Below, piece after piece: positions 6,993 through 14,553 of a DNA stretch of 29,152 nt. The position numbers and the translations under genes were made by a program. Origin of the DNA: a virus; the IMG/VR virus record IMGVR_UViG_3300042540_001594, positions 1 through 29,152 of that record; one strand, written 5' to 3'. A model generated the notes under the pieces. That model did not search any database, was not told where the DNA came from, and saw nothing but the letters and a program-made list of their open reading frames with translations. Each line of letters begins with the position of its first letter. The stretch's first letter is position 1.

Positions 6993-8099
6993 TCAACCAC
7001 CAGGTAGCCCTGAAGCATTTGTTGGTGTAGTTATATTATTTGCGTTTGATGTGCTTGTGTTTTGAGTTGGCTTAAACGTAGGGAACTTAAAATTAGATGC
7101 TGTATTTACAGCAATTTGCCCTAACCCTGCTGTTAATTCTGCTTTAGCAGCAGCTTTTAAACCTGCTTTACTTAAATTCTTTGATGCAGTAATACCTTTA
7201 ATCGCTGCACCAACAATATTTCCTGCACTTAAATCTTGTTGTATACCTAAAGCAGCATCAATTAATCCACCTTGACCTAATATCGTATTACGTGTACCTG
7301 CTTTTGTAATAGGACTCTTTTCTAAATCATAGTGAGATGCTTGTCCAAAACCTTGTACTATTTGATCAGGACTATTACCATTTAATGCACCATCATAATA
7401 CTTAACATACTCATATCGTATAGACATACGATTTTCCATGGTTGCGTTTGTTTGATAATAATCATAAGTATCATGCTGCCATGAATCAATAATTGGATTA
7501 ACTAATTGATATAAAGCAAAGTTATGTTGGTTAAATCCATAGATGTTAATATTTCTAAAGAATGGAACTTTACCTGTAGTCAATGATACAGTTTGGGGTG
7601 TTGGATTTAATTCTACTCCACTGTATCCCCATTGATCAGGAGGTAATTCAGGTGTATATTGATTGGCTGTTGCTGCTGCACTATTATTTTCATTATTAGG
7701 GTCACCAATATTATAGCTATAATATGCATACCAAAGTTTACGAACTAAGTTACTGTTGTCATCGTGAAATGTAATTTGTACAGGATCATATTTGATTTTT
7801 GTTTGCACAAAACGATGATGGTTATATTGATTTAAATCATGTACATCAAAAGAATATTTTGGCAAATCAACACTTTTTACAGCTAAACCAAAGTTTTTAT
7901 CTGTTGGAAAAAGTGATGCTGTGTTAACAAATTGTTCGTTTATATCAAAGTATACATGAAACAGCCACTTAAATTTTGGTGAATAGCCAAAAGCATTTGT
8001 TACAAATGTTTTTGAAGCATGTGTATAATCTTTTAAAAACTTACGACCGAAGAGTTCCTCGGTCGCACCTTGCAACACCTGTTGAAAGAATCCTGCCAT
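6993..8099 (-). CDS. Tail tube-fold structural protein (gp19/gp54-like)
   Basis: A 368-residue protein. The N-terminus reads M-A-G-F-F-Q-Q-V-L-Q-G-A, followed by F-K-W-L-F-H-V-Y-F-D-I-N, F-G-L-A-V-K-S-V-D-L-P-K-Y-S-F and Y-D-P-V-Q-I-T-F-H-D-D, the pattern of T4 gp19-type tube domains (edge strand, LPxxxF loop, DPVxITFxDD strand pair). The domain recurs in gp19, gp48 and gp54, so this could be the baseplate tail tube initiator gp54 or a second tube-like protein. The last 100 residues are Ala/Asn/Thr-rich and poorly structured, an addition absent from gp19 itself. It follows the real gp19 by 13 bases with no clear ribosome binding site, so translation may be coupled. The assignment to the fold is firm; the exact gp number is not. 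Confidence 0.7.
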   Translation of the reverse strand: MAGFFQQVLQGATEELFGRKFLKDYTHASKTFVTNAFGYSPKFKWLFHVYFDINEQFVNTASLFPTDKNFGLAVKSVDLPKYSFDVHDLNQYNHHRFVQTKIKYDPVQITFHDDNSNLVRKLWYAYYSYNIGDPNNENNSAAATANQYTPELPPDQWGYSGVELNPTPQTVSLTTGKVPFFRNINIYGFNQHNFALYQLVNPIIDSWQHDTYDYYQTNATMENRMSIRYEYVKYYDGALNGNSPDQIVQGFGQASHYDLEKSPITKAGTRNTILGQGGLIDAALGIQQDLSAGNIVGAAIKGITASKNLSKAGLKAAAKAELTAGLGQIAVNTASNFKFPTFKPTQNTSTSNANNITTPTNASGLPGG

Positions 8100-8112
8100 A
8101 ATACTAAACTAA

Positions 8113-8751
8113 TTAACCGCCAACGCCACTTACATTAGTTAATATTTGTCTTGCTACTGCTGCACCAACACCTTGTTGAATACCACTATCAGTTGGTGTT
8201 TGTACTGCATTATCATAACGAATTGTTAATGAAATTGTAACAGGTTCATTTGTTCCATAATTTAAAGTGTTATAGTTTGCATTTTGAATAAAGCAACCAT
8301 AAAGTTCCCAAGTTTCCAAAACTGTTGGAATATGAATACCACCACCTCCATCAAGAATTTGGATGGTAGTTTGAAACTTATAACTGCTACCTGCTGCTGC
8401 ACTTGCTTGTTCTTCAAAATCAAATTGCTTTTGAATTTGTTCACCAACACGCATCGCTACAGCACCCGTTGCATCATCACGTAAGTTCAATGTAATTGCT
8501 TGCCACTCAGGTTTACCTGCCAAATATACACGACTATTATAAATTTCTAAAGGAATCTCAGGAAAACTTACTTGCGGACGTGATACGTCAATAACCTGTT
8601 TAGTAAGTTCAGTAGTAGCTTTGTCAACACCAATATTTTGAAACAATACACGAAAACGATATTGTAACTTTGGCATTAACAAACCTTGACTATCACCTCC
8701 TACATCACTGCCTACAGGCACTGTCATTTTTGAGATTGAAGTAAAACTCAT
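8113..8751 (-). CDS. 19: Tail tube protein gp19
   Basis: A 212-residue protein with the strongly conserved T4-like gp19 signature: G-L-L-M-P-K-L-Q-Y-R-F-R-V, E-L-T-K-Q-V-I-D-V-S-R-P near residue 50, E-I-P-L-E-I-Y-N-S-R-V-Y-L-A-G-K-P-x-W, L-R-D-D-A-T-G, E-Q-I-Q-K-Q-F-D-F, and L-E-T-W-E-L-Y-G-C-F near residue 150. It polymerises as stacked hexamers to form the inner tube of the contractile tail. T4 gp19 is 163 residues, and marine relatives are about 200, so the length is normal for the latter. It has its own late promoter (8772-8779) and TAGGAGA ribosome binding site, separated from gp18 by a hairpin. Confidence 0.92.
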   Translation of the reverse strand: MSFTSISKMTVPVGSDVGGDSQGLLMPKLQYRFRVLFQNIGVDKATTELTKQVIDVSRPQVSFPEIPLEIYNSRVYLAGKPEWQAITLNLRDDATGAVAMRVGEQIQKQFDFEEQASAAAGSSYKFQTTIQILDGGGGIHIPTVLETWELYGCFIQNANYNTLNYGTNEPVTISLTIRYDNAVQTPTDSGIQQGVGAAVARQILTNVSGVGG

Positions 8752-8771
8752 TTTTATTTCTCCTATACTTT

Positions 8772-8779
8772 TATTTATC
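8772..8779 (-). promoter_or_regulatory. Late promoter box GATAAATA for gp19
   Basis: Minus-strand TTTAAGATAAATA. The expected start six bases downstream (about 8766) immediately precedes the TAGGAGA ribosome binding site (8765-8759) of gp19. Box, leader and ribosome site have textbook T4 late spacing. Confidence 0.75.
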
Positions 8780-8784
8780 TTAAA

Positions 8785-8811
8785 TTAGGAACCCAAAATA
8801 TGGGTTCCTAA
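8785..8811 (-). terminator. Strong hairpin after gp18
   Basis: An 11-bp perfect stem, TTAGGAACCCA (8785-8795) with TGGGTTCCTAA (8801-8811), and a five-base loop. On the minus strand it follows the gp18 stop and is trailed by TTTAAG and the gp19 late promoter. The tail of T residues is stronger on the plus strand (TCTTTTTTC). It may terminate or attenuate gp18 transcripts or protect their 3' ends. Confidence 0.7.
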
Positions 8812-8821
8812 TCTTTTTTCA

Positions 8822-11800
8822 TTAAACACCTGCTGCAATTTCGCCTGTGTTCAATATACGAACAGGAATGTAAATGAATTCCACTGCCTTGACAGGTTCA
8901 ATCGCTATATCAATCCATAATTGATTAGCATCAATTCTAGCAGGTGTGTTATTACTTTCATCACATACTACGAGATAATCGTAAAGACCACGCTTTGACT
9001 GAACATCTGCTAACAATGTTTGTACGACAGCTTTTGCCTGTGAACGTGTAATCACATCATTAGGTTCGAAGATAAATGGACGAACTGCCTGTTGTAAACG
9101 CTCACGTAGGTAACATATCAAACGTGCAACATTCGTACGATCAAGTGAACTTTGACTATCAAAGCTATTCTTATTACCAAAGTTGAGTAAACCAATATTG
9201 GTAAAGAATGCTACAGGATTAATAAAGTTTGTGTACTCAATATTACGTAATGCTAAACGGTTCTTTGTTACTACAAATTCGCCTGTTGCTGCATCAATGT
9301 AACCAATATTTGTTGCATTGTCTACAACACCTCGACGTTGACCTGCAGGAGCAAACCATGGATAAGCAATTGTATCGTTACGTAAAATAGTACGTAATAA
9401 CATATAGCTTGGTGGTAAAGCAACTGCTGCACCTGTTAAGTCACTGCCAATACAACTTGGATAATATAATCCCATGTATGTATCACGTGTAACTAATCCA
9501 TCTTCACCTGTTGATGTTGCTCCTGCTGCATTAGTTGCCCATGCAGAAATAGCGTTAGCATCATCAGCAAGACGCATTGGTGTATCACCAACAATGTATC
9601 CTGTTTGACCACGATCATTATTTAATGTGACCATGTTTGGCTGAAGCTCAGGATAATTTGGTGTAGCAATCAAGTTAAAGTATGTGTCTTCTTCACGAAC
9701 TGATTGGTTTGTATCAATTGCTGCTTTCATAGCAGATACAACCATTGCACGTTGTGCTTTACGACCCATATATGGAGCACCATTAGTCATATTTCCACTT
9801 GTTGTAACCCATGTATAACTAAACTCAGGTAAACTTCCAGGCGTTGTCGTTGGACTAATATATGAACTTGCATTTGGATAATTTGTTTGTGTAAAATAAT
9901 TAGTTCTAAATTGTTTTACGTTATAACCACTTCGACGTGTGTTGAATAACAATGTACCACGTGGATATAGTGAATAACTTGGAGCATCCAAATCAATATA
10001 GTTACTTGATAACAAGCTCACAATTGTTGGGATTGCATCATTGACAGGGTCTACGCCACTGTTTGGTGCCCAACGTGCATCAGCAAATACTACACCATTT
10101 TCTGTAACTTGGTCAGTATTGTCAAGTAATACCCATTGTGCTAAACCACTAACTAATTGCCAACGGTTAATTACAGGATAATTTTCAAGATCACTTGTAT
10201 CAATCCAAATATCACCATATACTAAAGGTGTACCATCACTTTGTACTGTTGGTTCACTTGCACTGATGATTGGACCTGCAGGGTCGGTTGTACCTGTTGC
10301 AGTAGTTGACCACAAACCATTTGTACCATAAGTTGCGTTACGATATCCAACCCACTGTGTACCTGTGTTGACCATGATATCAACTTCATCAACAACACTG
10401 TAATACCAATTTGTATTATTTGTTGGTAGCGTTACAGGACGAATATCATTTGACTCATAACTAAATTCTTGCCAATTACTTAATGCAGTCATGTAGGAAG
10501 GTGTCATTTGTCCACCATAAGGTAACAATGAAACAATTGCTCCACCTGCTGCTGTTACATAAGCTGTTATTGTACTTGTTACGTATGGAGTTAATGATGA
10601 ACCACCTAAGGTAACAATATCACCTGTTACATAACCTGTACCACCTGATACACTGATTGAGCTAATTGTATAACCTGTGTAAACAATACCTGTTACAGTT
10701 GCTCCTGTACCTGTACCACCTGTTACAGTAAACGTACCTGCTGTAGGTCCTGATGTTTGTAAGGTTACTTGAGACATTGGGCCTGGTTTGCTGCCTGTAG
10801 GTGCTCCTGTTGTTGCACTTAAAGACAAACCTGCGATATCAATTGCACTGTTTGAATATGCATTATCATCTAGAAGAATTTGACCACCCTCAGTATGAGT
10901 CAATACAATTGCTCCTGTGCCTGATACTGATGCTGTGGTATAAGGTATATTTGCTGCTGACCATGCAGCAACAAAATCTGATGCACCTTTAGCTGCTACA
11001 GTAGCAGGTAATGAAACTACATAACGTGGTGATAACGATGAACTACCAGGCATACTCACATACACACCAAAAGTTGATGCCCCTGTGCTAAAATTAGGAC
11101 TTGTATTTGTACCTGTGAATGTTGATGCACCTGTTGCACTTCTACGGAATAATTGAATAGGTGCTGCGTTATCTGTTGCACCGAATGAATATTGTGCATA
11201 TAGTGTGTTTACTGCAATATTTTTACCACCTGCTGAGTCTAAATCAGCACTTGCGCTTGCATCATCCAAATATAATGGGCATGCTAGTGAAACAAAAGTA
11301 TCAGTTGCTGCCACATAACGACTTGTTACTAAATTTGTACCTAAGTTGGCACTATTAGTTTTAATCCACAAGCTTCCTGTTGGACGTGCTGTAGCACTTG
11401 CTCTCCAATTTGGTTGTTGAGCGTTTGTACCATAAAATACTGTAGGAGCATTATATGTACCAACTTGGAAACCAAATTGTGCCCAATGTGTTCCGCTTGC
11501 ACCATCTGATAAAGTGATGGTTGAATCATATAATGAACGTTGGAAAATATTAACACGATTGTTTACAACAACAGCTTTTAATAATGGCACATCAGGAATT
11601 GCATTAATTGCTGCTGCCAATGTTGAGGCATCAATACCTGAAGCAAAAGTTTCAGTAAATGTTTTTGCACCACGTGTTACAGAAATTGTAAGATTGTAAG
11701 ATGTGCCTGGGGTGACTGCGCTACCTTGTAATATAGGCACTGAGCTTAACCAATCTTGACTACCAACTGCAACCCAACTATTATAAAGTGAATCACCTGT

Positions 11801-12442
11801 ACTTAAGAATTGACCTGCTTTGTACCAATATGTATGGAACATGTCAGGATCACCGTAATCAGTAACACCTGTTACAACAGCATAGTCACCAATATTTCCA
11901 ATATAAGACTGTGGTTCTTGTGATGAATTTACAGTATCTGCACTACTATCAATAACGATTGGAGTTTGTACATCAAAATCAAGTGTTGATTGATTGAATT
12001 GGAACATACCCCATGTACTATTTGTTGTATCTAACCAAAATGTTCCATCTGCGGGATTTCCTGCAGGGCGACCAATTTGACCAACTAAACTAGCTAAATC
12101 AATATCTGCACGTAAAACATAACAAAGATTGGTTGCACCAAGTACACTGTATGCGGTCATTAAACCATACTCATTTAATTCATAACCTTGAATAGGTGTA
12201 CCATTGGTGGTTTTATAGAAAAATGGATTTCCATAAAGTGTAACAAGATCACGCTGACTTGTCACACGGTATAATTTATTTGCATTTGCTGCGGTAGTTG
12301 CTACAGCGACCCCTGTGCCCGAAGCATTTGCCTTGTTTTGTGCTGTAGCTACTAACAGCATTGGAACTGAATTTGAACCTGCGGGTAAGTACTGACTCTG
12401 ATCGATGATCGTTACTTCCACGCCTGGGCTAACAAGTGCCAT
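8822..12442 (-). CDS. 18: Tail sheath protein gp18
   Basis: At 1206 residues this is far longer than T4 gp18 (659). The N-terminus M-A-L-V-S-P-G-V-E-V-T-I-I-D-Q-S-Q-Y and the C-terminus (L-I-C-Y-L-R-E-R-L-Q-Q-A-V-R, F-E-P-N-D, V-V-C-D-E-S-N-N-T-P, P-V-K-A-V-E-F-I-Y-I) are the canonical sheath ends that make the conserved core. The extra length lies in the middle. It includes a Gly/Thr-rich beta-structured stretch at about residues 550-640 (G-T-G-Y-V-T-G-D-I-V-T-L-G-G), W-x-D-T-x-N-x-x-W-G-x-x-Q-like modules near 130 and 690-740, and other Ig-like or exposed insertions. The sheath contracts to drive the tube through the cell envelope. Insertions should decorate the sheath exterior. Its ribosome site TAGGAGA matches that of gp19; a hairpin follows. 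Confidence 0.92.
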   Translation of the reverse strand: MALVSPGVEVTIIDQSQYLPAGSNSVPMLLVATAQNKANASGTGVAVATTAANANKLYRVTSQRDLVTLYGNPFFYKTTNGTPIQGYELNEYGLMTAYSVLGATNLCYVLRADIDLASLVGQIGRPAGNPADGTFWLDTTNSTWGMFQFNQSTLDFDVQTPIVIDSSADTVNSSQEPQSYIGNIGDYAVVTGVTDYGDPDMFHTYWYKAGQFLSTGDSLYNSWVAVGSQDWLSSVPILQGSAVTPGTSYNLTISVTRGAKTFTETFASGIDASTLAAAINAIPDVPLLKAVVVNNRVNIFQRSLYDSTITLSDGASGTHWAQFGFQVGTYNAPTVFYGTNAQQPNWRASATARPTGSLWIKTNSANLGTNLVTSRYVAATDTFVSLACPLYLDDASASADLDSAGGKNIAVNTLYAQYSFGATDNAAPIQLFRRSATGASTFTGTNTSPNFSTGASTFGVYVSMPGSSSLSPRYVVSLPATVAAKGASDFVAAWSAANIPYTTASVSGTGAIVLTHTEGGQILLDDNAYSNSAIDIAGLSLSATTGAPTGSKPGPMSQVTLQTSGPTAGTFTVTGGTGTGATVTGIVYTGYTISSISVSGGTGYVTGDIVTLGGSSLTPYVTSTITAYVTAAGGAIVSLLPYGGQMTPSYMTALSNWQEFSYESNDIRPVTLPTNNTNWYYSVVDEVDIMVNTGTQWVGYRNATYGTNGLWSTTATGTTDPAGPIISASEPTVQSDGTPLVYGDIWIDTSDLENYPVINRWQLVSGLAQWVLLDNTDQVTENGVVFADARWAPNSGVDPVNDAIPTIVSLLSSNYIDLDAPSYSLYPRGTLLFNTRRSGYNVKQFRTNYFTQTNYPNASSYISPTTTPGSLPEFSYTWVTTSGNMTNGAPYMGRKAQRAMVVSAMKAAIDTNQSVREEDTYFNLIATPNYPELQPNMVTLNNDRGQTGYIVGDTPMRLADDANAISAWATNAAGATSTGEDGLVTRDTYMGLYYPSCIGSDLTGAAVALPPSYMLLRTILRNDTIAYPWFAPAGQRRGVVDNATNIGYIDAATGEFVVTKNRLALRNIEYTNFINPVAFFTNIGLLNFGNKNSFDSQSSLDRTNVARLICYLRERLQQAVRPFIFEPNDVITRSQAKAVVQTLLADVQSKRGLYDYLVVCDESNNTPARIDANQLWIDIAIEPVKAVEFIYIPVRILNTGEIAAGV

Positions 12443-12488
12443 ATTATTTCTCCTAATGAATAAAAATGAAGCTATACCTCATTAATAT

Positions 12489-12496
12489 TATTTAGG
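12489..12496 (-). promoter_or_regulatory. Possible late promoter box CCTAAATA for gp18
   Basis: Minus-strand CCTAAATA resembles the late box but differs at two positions. It lies 47 bases upstream of the gp18 ATG. It is the only late-like box seen in this gap on the minus strand. Confidence 0.3.
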
Positions 12497-12524
12497 AAAT
12501 TTACTGAAAAAGACCCTGTAATAC

Positions 12525-12540
12525 ACTCTACTAGTAGAGT
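12525..12540. promoter_or_regulatory. 16-bp perfect palindrome between divergent genes
   Basis: ACTCTACTAGTAGAGT is a perfect inverted repeat without loop, between divergent gp18 and the HNH-type gene and seven bases upstream of the plus-strand late box. It may be an operator or a DNA-binding site; nothing else supports this. Confidence 0.4.
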
Positions 12541-12546
12541 TGCGCT

Positions 12547-12554
12547 TATAAATA
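12547..12554 (+). promoter_or_regulatory. Perfect T4 late promoter box TATAAATA
   Basis: An exact TATAAATA match. T4 late transcription starts about six bases after the box, which falls at or next to the ATG at 12560. The mRNA of the HNH-type gene would then have essentially no leader. Confidence 0.65.
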
Positions 12555-12559
12555 GGCAA

Positions 12560-12904
12560 ATGAGACCTATTTGCAAAGTTTGTAACAAAAACCCACGTGC
12601 CCCTGCTTATTATAGGAATGGTAAAAGATATTTTAGAGCACGATGTTCTACTTGTATTTCAGCTAACAAACAATTACCAAAATCCAAACCTAAATGGGAA
12701 CTTAAAGGTTATAAAAAGAAAGTAATTTGTGATGTATGTGGGTTTCGTTCGCAATATAATTCACAAATCACAGTATGGCATATTGATGGCAACTTAAACA
12801 ATACTGAATTAATAAACTTACGCAGTGTATGCTTAAATTGCGTTGAAGTAATTAAGAGAAAGCAGACACTATGGAAAGTTGGCGATCTTCAAGTAGATTA
12901 TTAA
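12560..12904 (+). CDS. HNH-type zinc-binding protein, possible endonuclease
   Basis: A 114-residue protein with four Cys pairs: C5/C8, C29/C32, C57/C60 and C91/C94. The second half, C57-D-V-C60-G-F-R-S, then H74-I-D-G-N78, N81 and N86-L, then C91-L-N-C94, is the zinc-braced HNH-like arrangement in which H and N residues normally hold the catalytic metal. From memory, close relatives are annotated as HNH endonucleases or conserved hypotheticals in T4-like cyanophages. It is not inside an intron and does not interrupt a gene, so a free-standing homing role is possible but unproven. It is the only plus-strand gene between the two minus-strand blocks; its last 53 bases overlap the 3' end of the convergent kinase gene. 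No ribosome binding site precedes the ATG. Confidence 0.7.
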   Translation: MRPICKVCNKNPRAPAYYRNGKRYFRARCSTCISANKQLPKSKPKWELKGYKKKVICDVCGFRSQYNSQITVWHIDGNLNNTELINLRSVCLNCVEVIKRKQTLWKVGDLQVDY

Positions 12905-13514
12905 TTTTTTGGTGTAATTCATCTATTGTACTATCATTTTCTATAACAACATCAAAATTTAAACCACAATGACTGTATTCACTAGCATGTACTTTTGCAT
13001 CTTCTAATTCACGCCTAGCTAATGCCCAACCCATGTGCTTTGGTCCTGAGTTATAGGCAACGGCTGCTTCATACCATGATGGATCTTGACCACGTTTAAC
13101 ACGTACGACAATACCACCTGATTTATGTATAGCATCTACTTCATTTGCAAATCTACAATCAGTGATAACAATACTGTCTTGAGTTTTACTTAATTTACGT
13201 TCGACACTAGCAACCCATATTTCATCATGAAAATGATTTCGAAATAATTCTGTGCCCCAATTTTGTAATATCATTCTTGGTGTAAGATTAGGTATGTTTA
13301 AACGGGTTGCCCACCATGGATCAACTTCCTCTCGCCATGCTCTACTTGATTTAGTAACACCATCAAGCATTTCACGATCCCATCCAAATACTGCTGCTAC
13401 GGTATCTTTTAAACTTTCAGCAAATGATAAACGTCTAAATCCATGTTCATCAATAAGATAACTTGCTATGGTGTCTTTACCACTACCAATTAATCCGCAT
13501 ATACCTACAATCAT
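12852..13514 (-). CDS. 1: Deoxynucleoside monophosphate kinase (gp1-like)
   Basis: The start is taken at ATG 13514, preceded by GGAGGG, not at an in-frame GTG 12 bases upstream. The 220-residue protein has a Walker A loop G7-L-I-G-S-G-K13-D-T, and later motifs typical of T4 gp1-family dNMP kinases: L-K-D-T-V-A-A-V-F-G-W near residue 40, R-M-I-L-Q-N-W-G-T-E-L-F-R near 85, a D-x-R element in I-V-I-T-D-C-R-F-A-N-E near 115-125, and a C-terminal N-D-S-T-I-D-E-L. These enzymes phosphorylate dNMPs, including modified ones in T4, to diphosphates for phage DNA synthesis. The 3' end overlaps the convergent HNH-type gene by 53 bases. The upstream gap of 62 bases lacks a late box, so expression is likely early or by read-through. 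Confidence 0.8.
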   Translation of the reverse strand: MIVGICGLIGSGKDTIASYLIDEHGFRRLSFAESLKDTVAAVFGWDREMLDGVTKSSRAWREEVDPWWATRLNIPNLTPRMILQNWGTELFRNHFHDEIWVASVERKLSKTQDSIVITDCRFANEVDAIHKSGGIVVRVKRGQDPSWYEAAVAYNSGPKHMGWALARRELEDAKVHASEYSHCGLNFDVVIENDSTIDELHQKINNLLEDRQLSIVSAFS

Positions 13515-13576
13515 AATACCCTCCACATAAACGTATTATGACATATATATTGCAAAAATAAAGTATATTTGGATTT

Positions 13577-14350
13577 TTATCCTTGTACCCAAGTTAAAGG
13601 TTGTGACCAATCAACATAACGCTTGAGTTCGTCGATCAATTCAGCAAAACCTTCCTTAGCCTCAGCTTTCATTGCTGTGCCATTTAATGTGGTGCCACCC
13701 GTAGGTCCTGCAATAGTGCCAAACTTTTCACGTGCTTCACCAATAATCATCTTACACTGACACAGTGTCCAACTAGTTATCCAATTGGCAATAGATGGAT
13801 CCTTTAACAATGTAATTTCAGGTTTCATATTGTATGTCCATAACAATAACTGTTCACCACTGCCCTTAAAATTACGAACAAAACTAATTTCTTTTGTTAC
13901 AGGATTAAACGTAAAAATAACATAACCACCAAACATACGTGCAGCTAACTCAATATAACCTGCATAAAAATCATAAGTAGCTAAACCCCCTGCATAGTTA
14001 TAATTTAACAAATAAGTATTTAAAATTGCACTAGAAAATGGATCAAATGAAGAAGCTGCGGGTCCTGTTTCCAACCCAACTGTTCTGCGAAATACTTCAC
14101 GAACTATAGTAACTTCTTGTGGTAATATGTAAGTATATTGATTATTTTCTACAGTAAGTAAACTGTATGATTCTTCATACGCATTAGTGGCACGTTGTCT
14201 ATATGTTGCAATTGCATATTGATATGCTGCTTCATAATGTGCAGGATCAAGTTCTAAATCAATGATTCCTCCACCTAAACGTAAACGAACATTATTAAAT
14301 AATGCTTCTTTTTGATCTTGTAATGGAGGTAGTACAGGTGTAACTGACAT
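13577..14350 (-). CDS. 13: Neck protein gp13
   Basis: A 257-residue protein with the marine T4-like gp13 pattern: V-R-L-R-L-G-G-G-I-I-D-L-E-L-D-P-x-H-Y, Y-R-Q-R-A-T-N-A-Y-E-E-S-Y, Y-x-L-P-Q-E-V-T-I-V-R-E-V-F-R-R near residue 80, a middle A-R-M-F-G-G and F-x-F-N-P-V-T-K, and C-K-M-I-I-G-E-A-R-E-K-F with I-A-G-P-T-G-G-T-T-L-N-G near 200-225. gp13 forms the neck with gp14 above the portal and closes the packaged head before tail attachment. T4 gp13 is 309 residues; relatives in marine phages are nearer this size. It stands alone on the minus strand, separated from gp14-like and gp15, with its own late-like box and GAGAG ribosome site. Confidence 0.85.
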   Translation of the reverse strand: MSVTPVLPPLQDQKEALFNNVRLRLGGGIIDLELDPAHYEAAYQYAIATYRQRATNAYEESYSLLTVENNQYTYILPQEVTIVREVFRRTVGLETGPAASSFDPFSSAILNTYLLNYNYAGGLATYDFYAGYIELAARMFGGYVIFTFNPVTKEISFVRNFKGSGEQLLLWTYNMKPEITLLKDPSIANWITSWTLCQCKMIIGEAREKFGTIAGPTGGTTLNGTAMKAEAKEGFAELIDELKRYVDWSQPLTWVQG

Positions 14351-14373
14351 AATTTACTCTCAGGTTATGAAAG

Positions 14374-14381
14374 TATTTATT
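14374..14381 (-). promoter_or_regulatory. Late promoter box AATAAATA for gp13
   Basis: Minus-strand AATAAATA fits the NATAAATA late pattern. It overlaps the stop codon of the 58-aa gene and gives a leader of about 18 bases with GAGAG before the gp13 ATG. Confidence 0.55.
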
Positions 14382-14553
14382 CAGTTTCATCCTGTATTTC
14401 ATATTGATTGCCACAATCAGGACAAATAAAACAACATGCTTGTGAAACATATACAAATCCATGTATATGTCCACAATCACCTTTTAGTATATCAAATGTA
14501 GACCGTTCATTGGTAGTTTGCATAACTTCAATAGATTTTGTAAATAAATTCAC
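14377..14553 (-). CDS. 58-aa zinc-ribbon-like microprotein
   Basis: A short gene starting with GTG (14553-14551), whose first bases overlap the MazG stop TGA (14552-14550) in a GTGA junction. AAGAAGGTGA upstream acts as ribosome binding site. The protein begins M-N-L-F-T-K-S and carries C27-G-H29-I-H31 and C40-C41-F-I-C44-P-D-C47-G, a CxxCPxCG knuckle as in zinc ribbons. Overlap, ribosome site and clustered Cys support a real gene. The function is unknown; DNA, RNA or protein contact is possible. It ends at 14377, inside the late box of gp13. Confidence 0.6.
   Translation of the reverse strand: MNLFTKSIEVMQTTNERSTFDILKGDCGHIHGFVYVSQACCFICPDCGNQYEIQDETE

Noticed and set aside
12560-12904. Intron-borne homing endonuclease
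   Set aside because: No interrupted flanking gene or intron-like sequence surrounds it; gp18 and the kinase are both whole.
13515-13526. GTG start four codons upstream for the dNMP kinase
   Set aside because: GGAGGG ribosome site overlaps that region and is placed correctly for the ATG at 13514; the P-loop then lies at the usual distance from the N-terminus.
13527-13576. Sigma70-type promoter before the dNMP kinase (TTGCAA and CATAAT)
   Set aside because: The two hexamers are only about eight bases apart, so they do not form a promoter with correct spacing.
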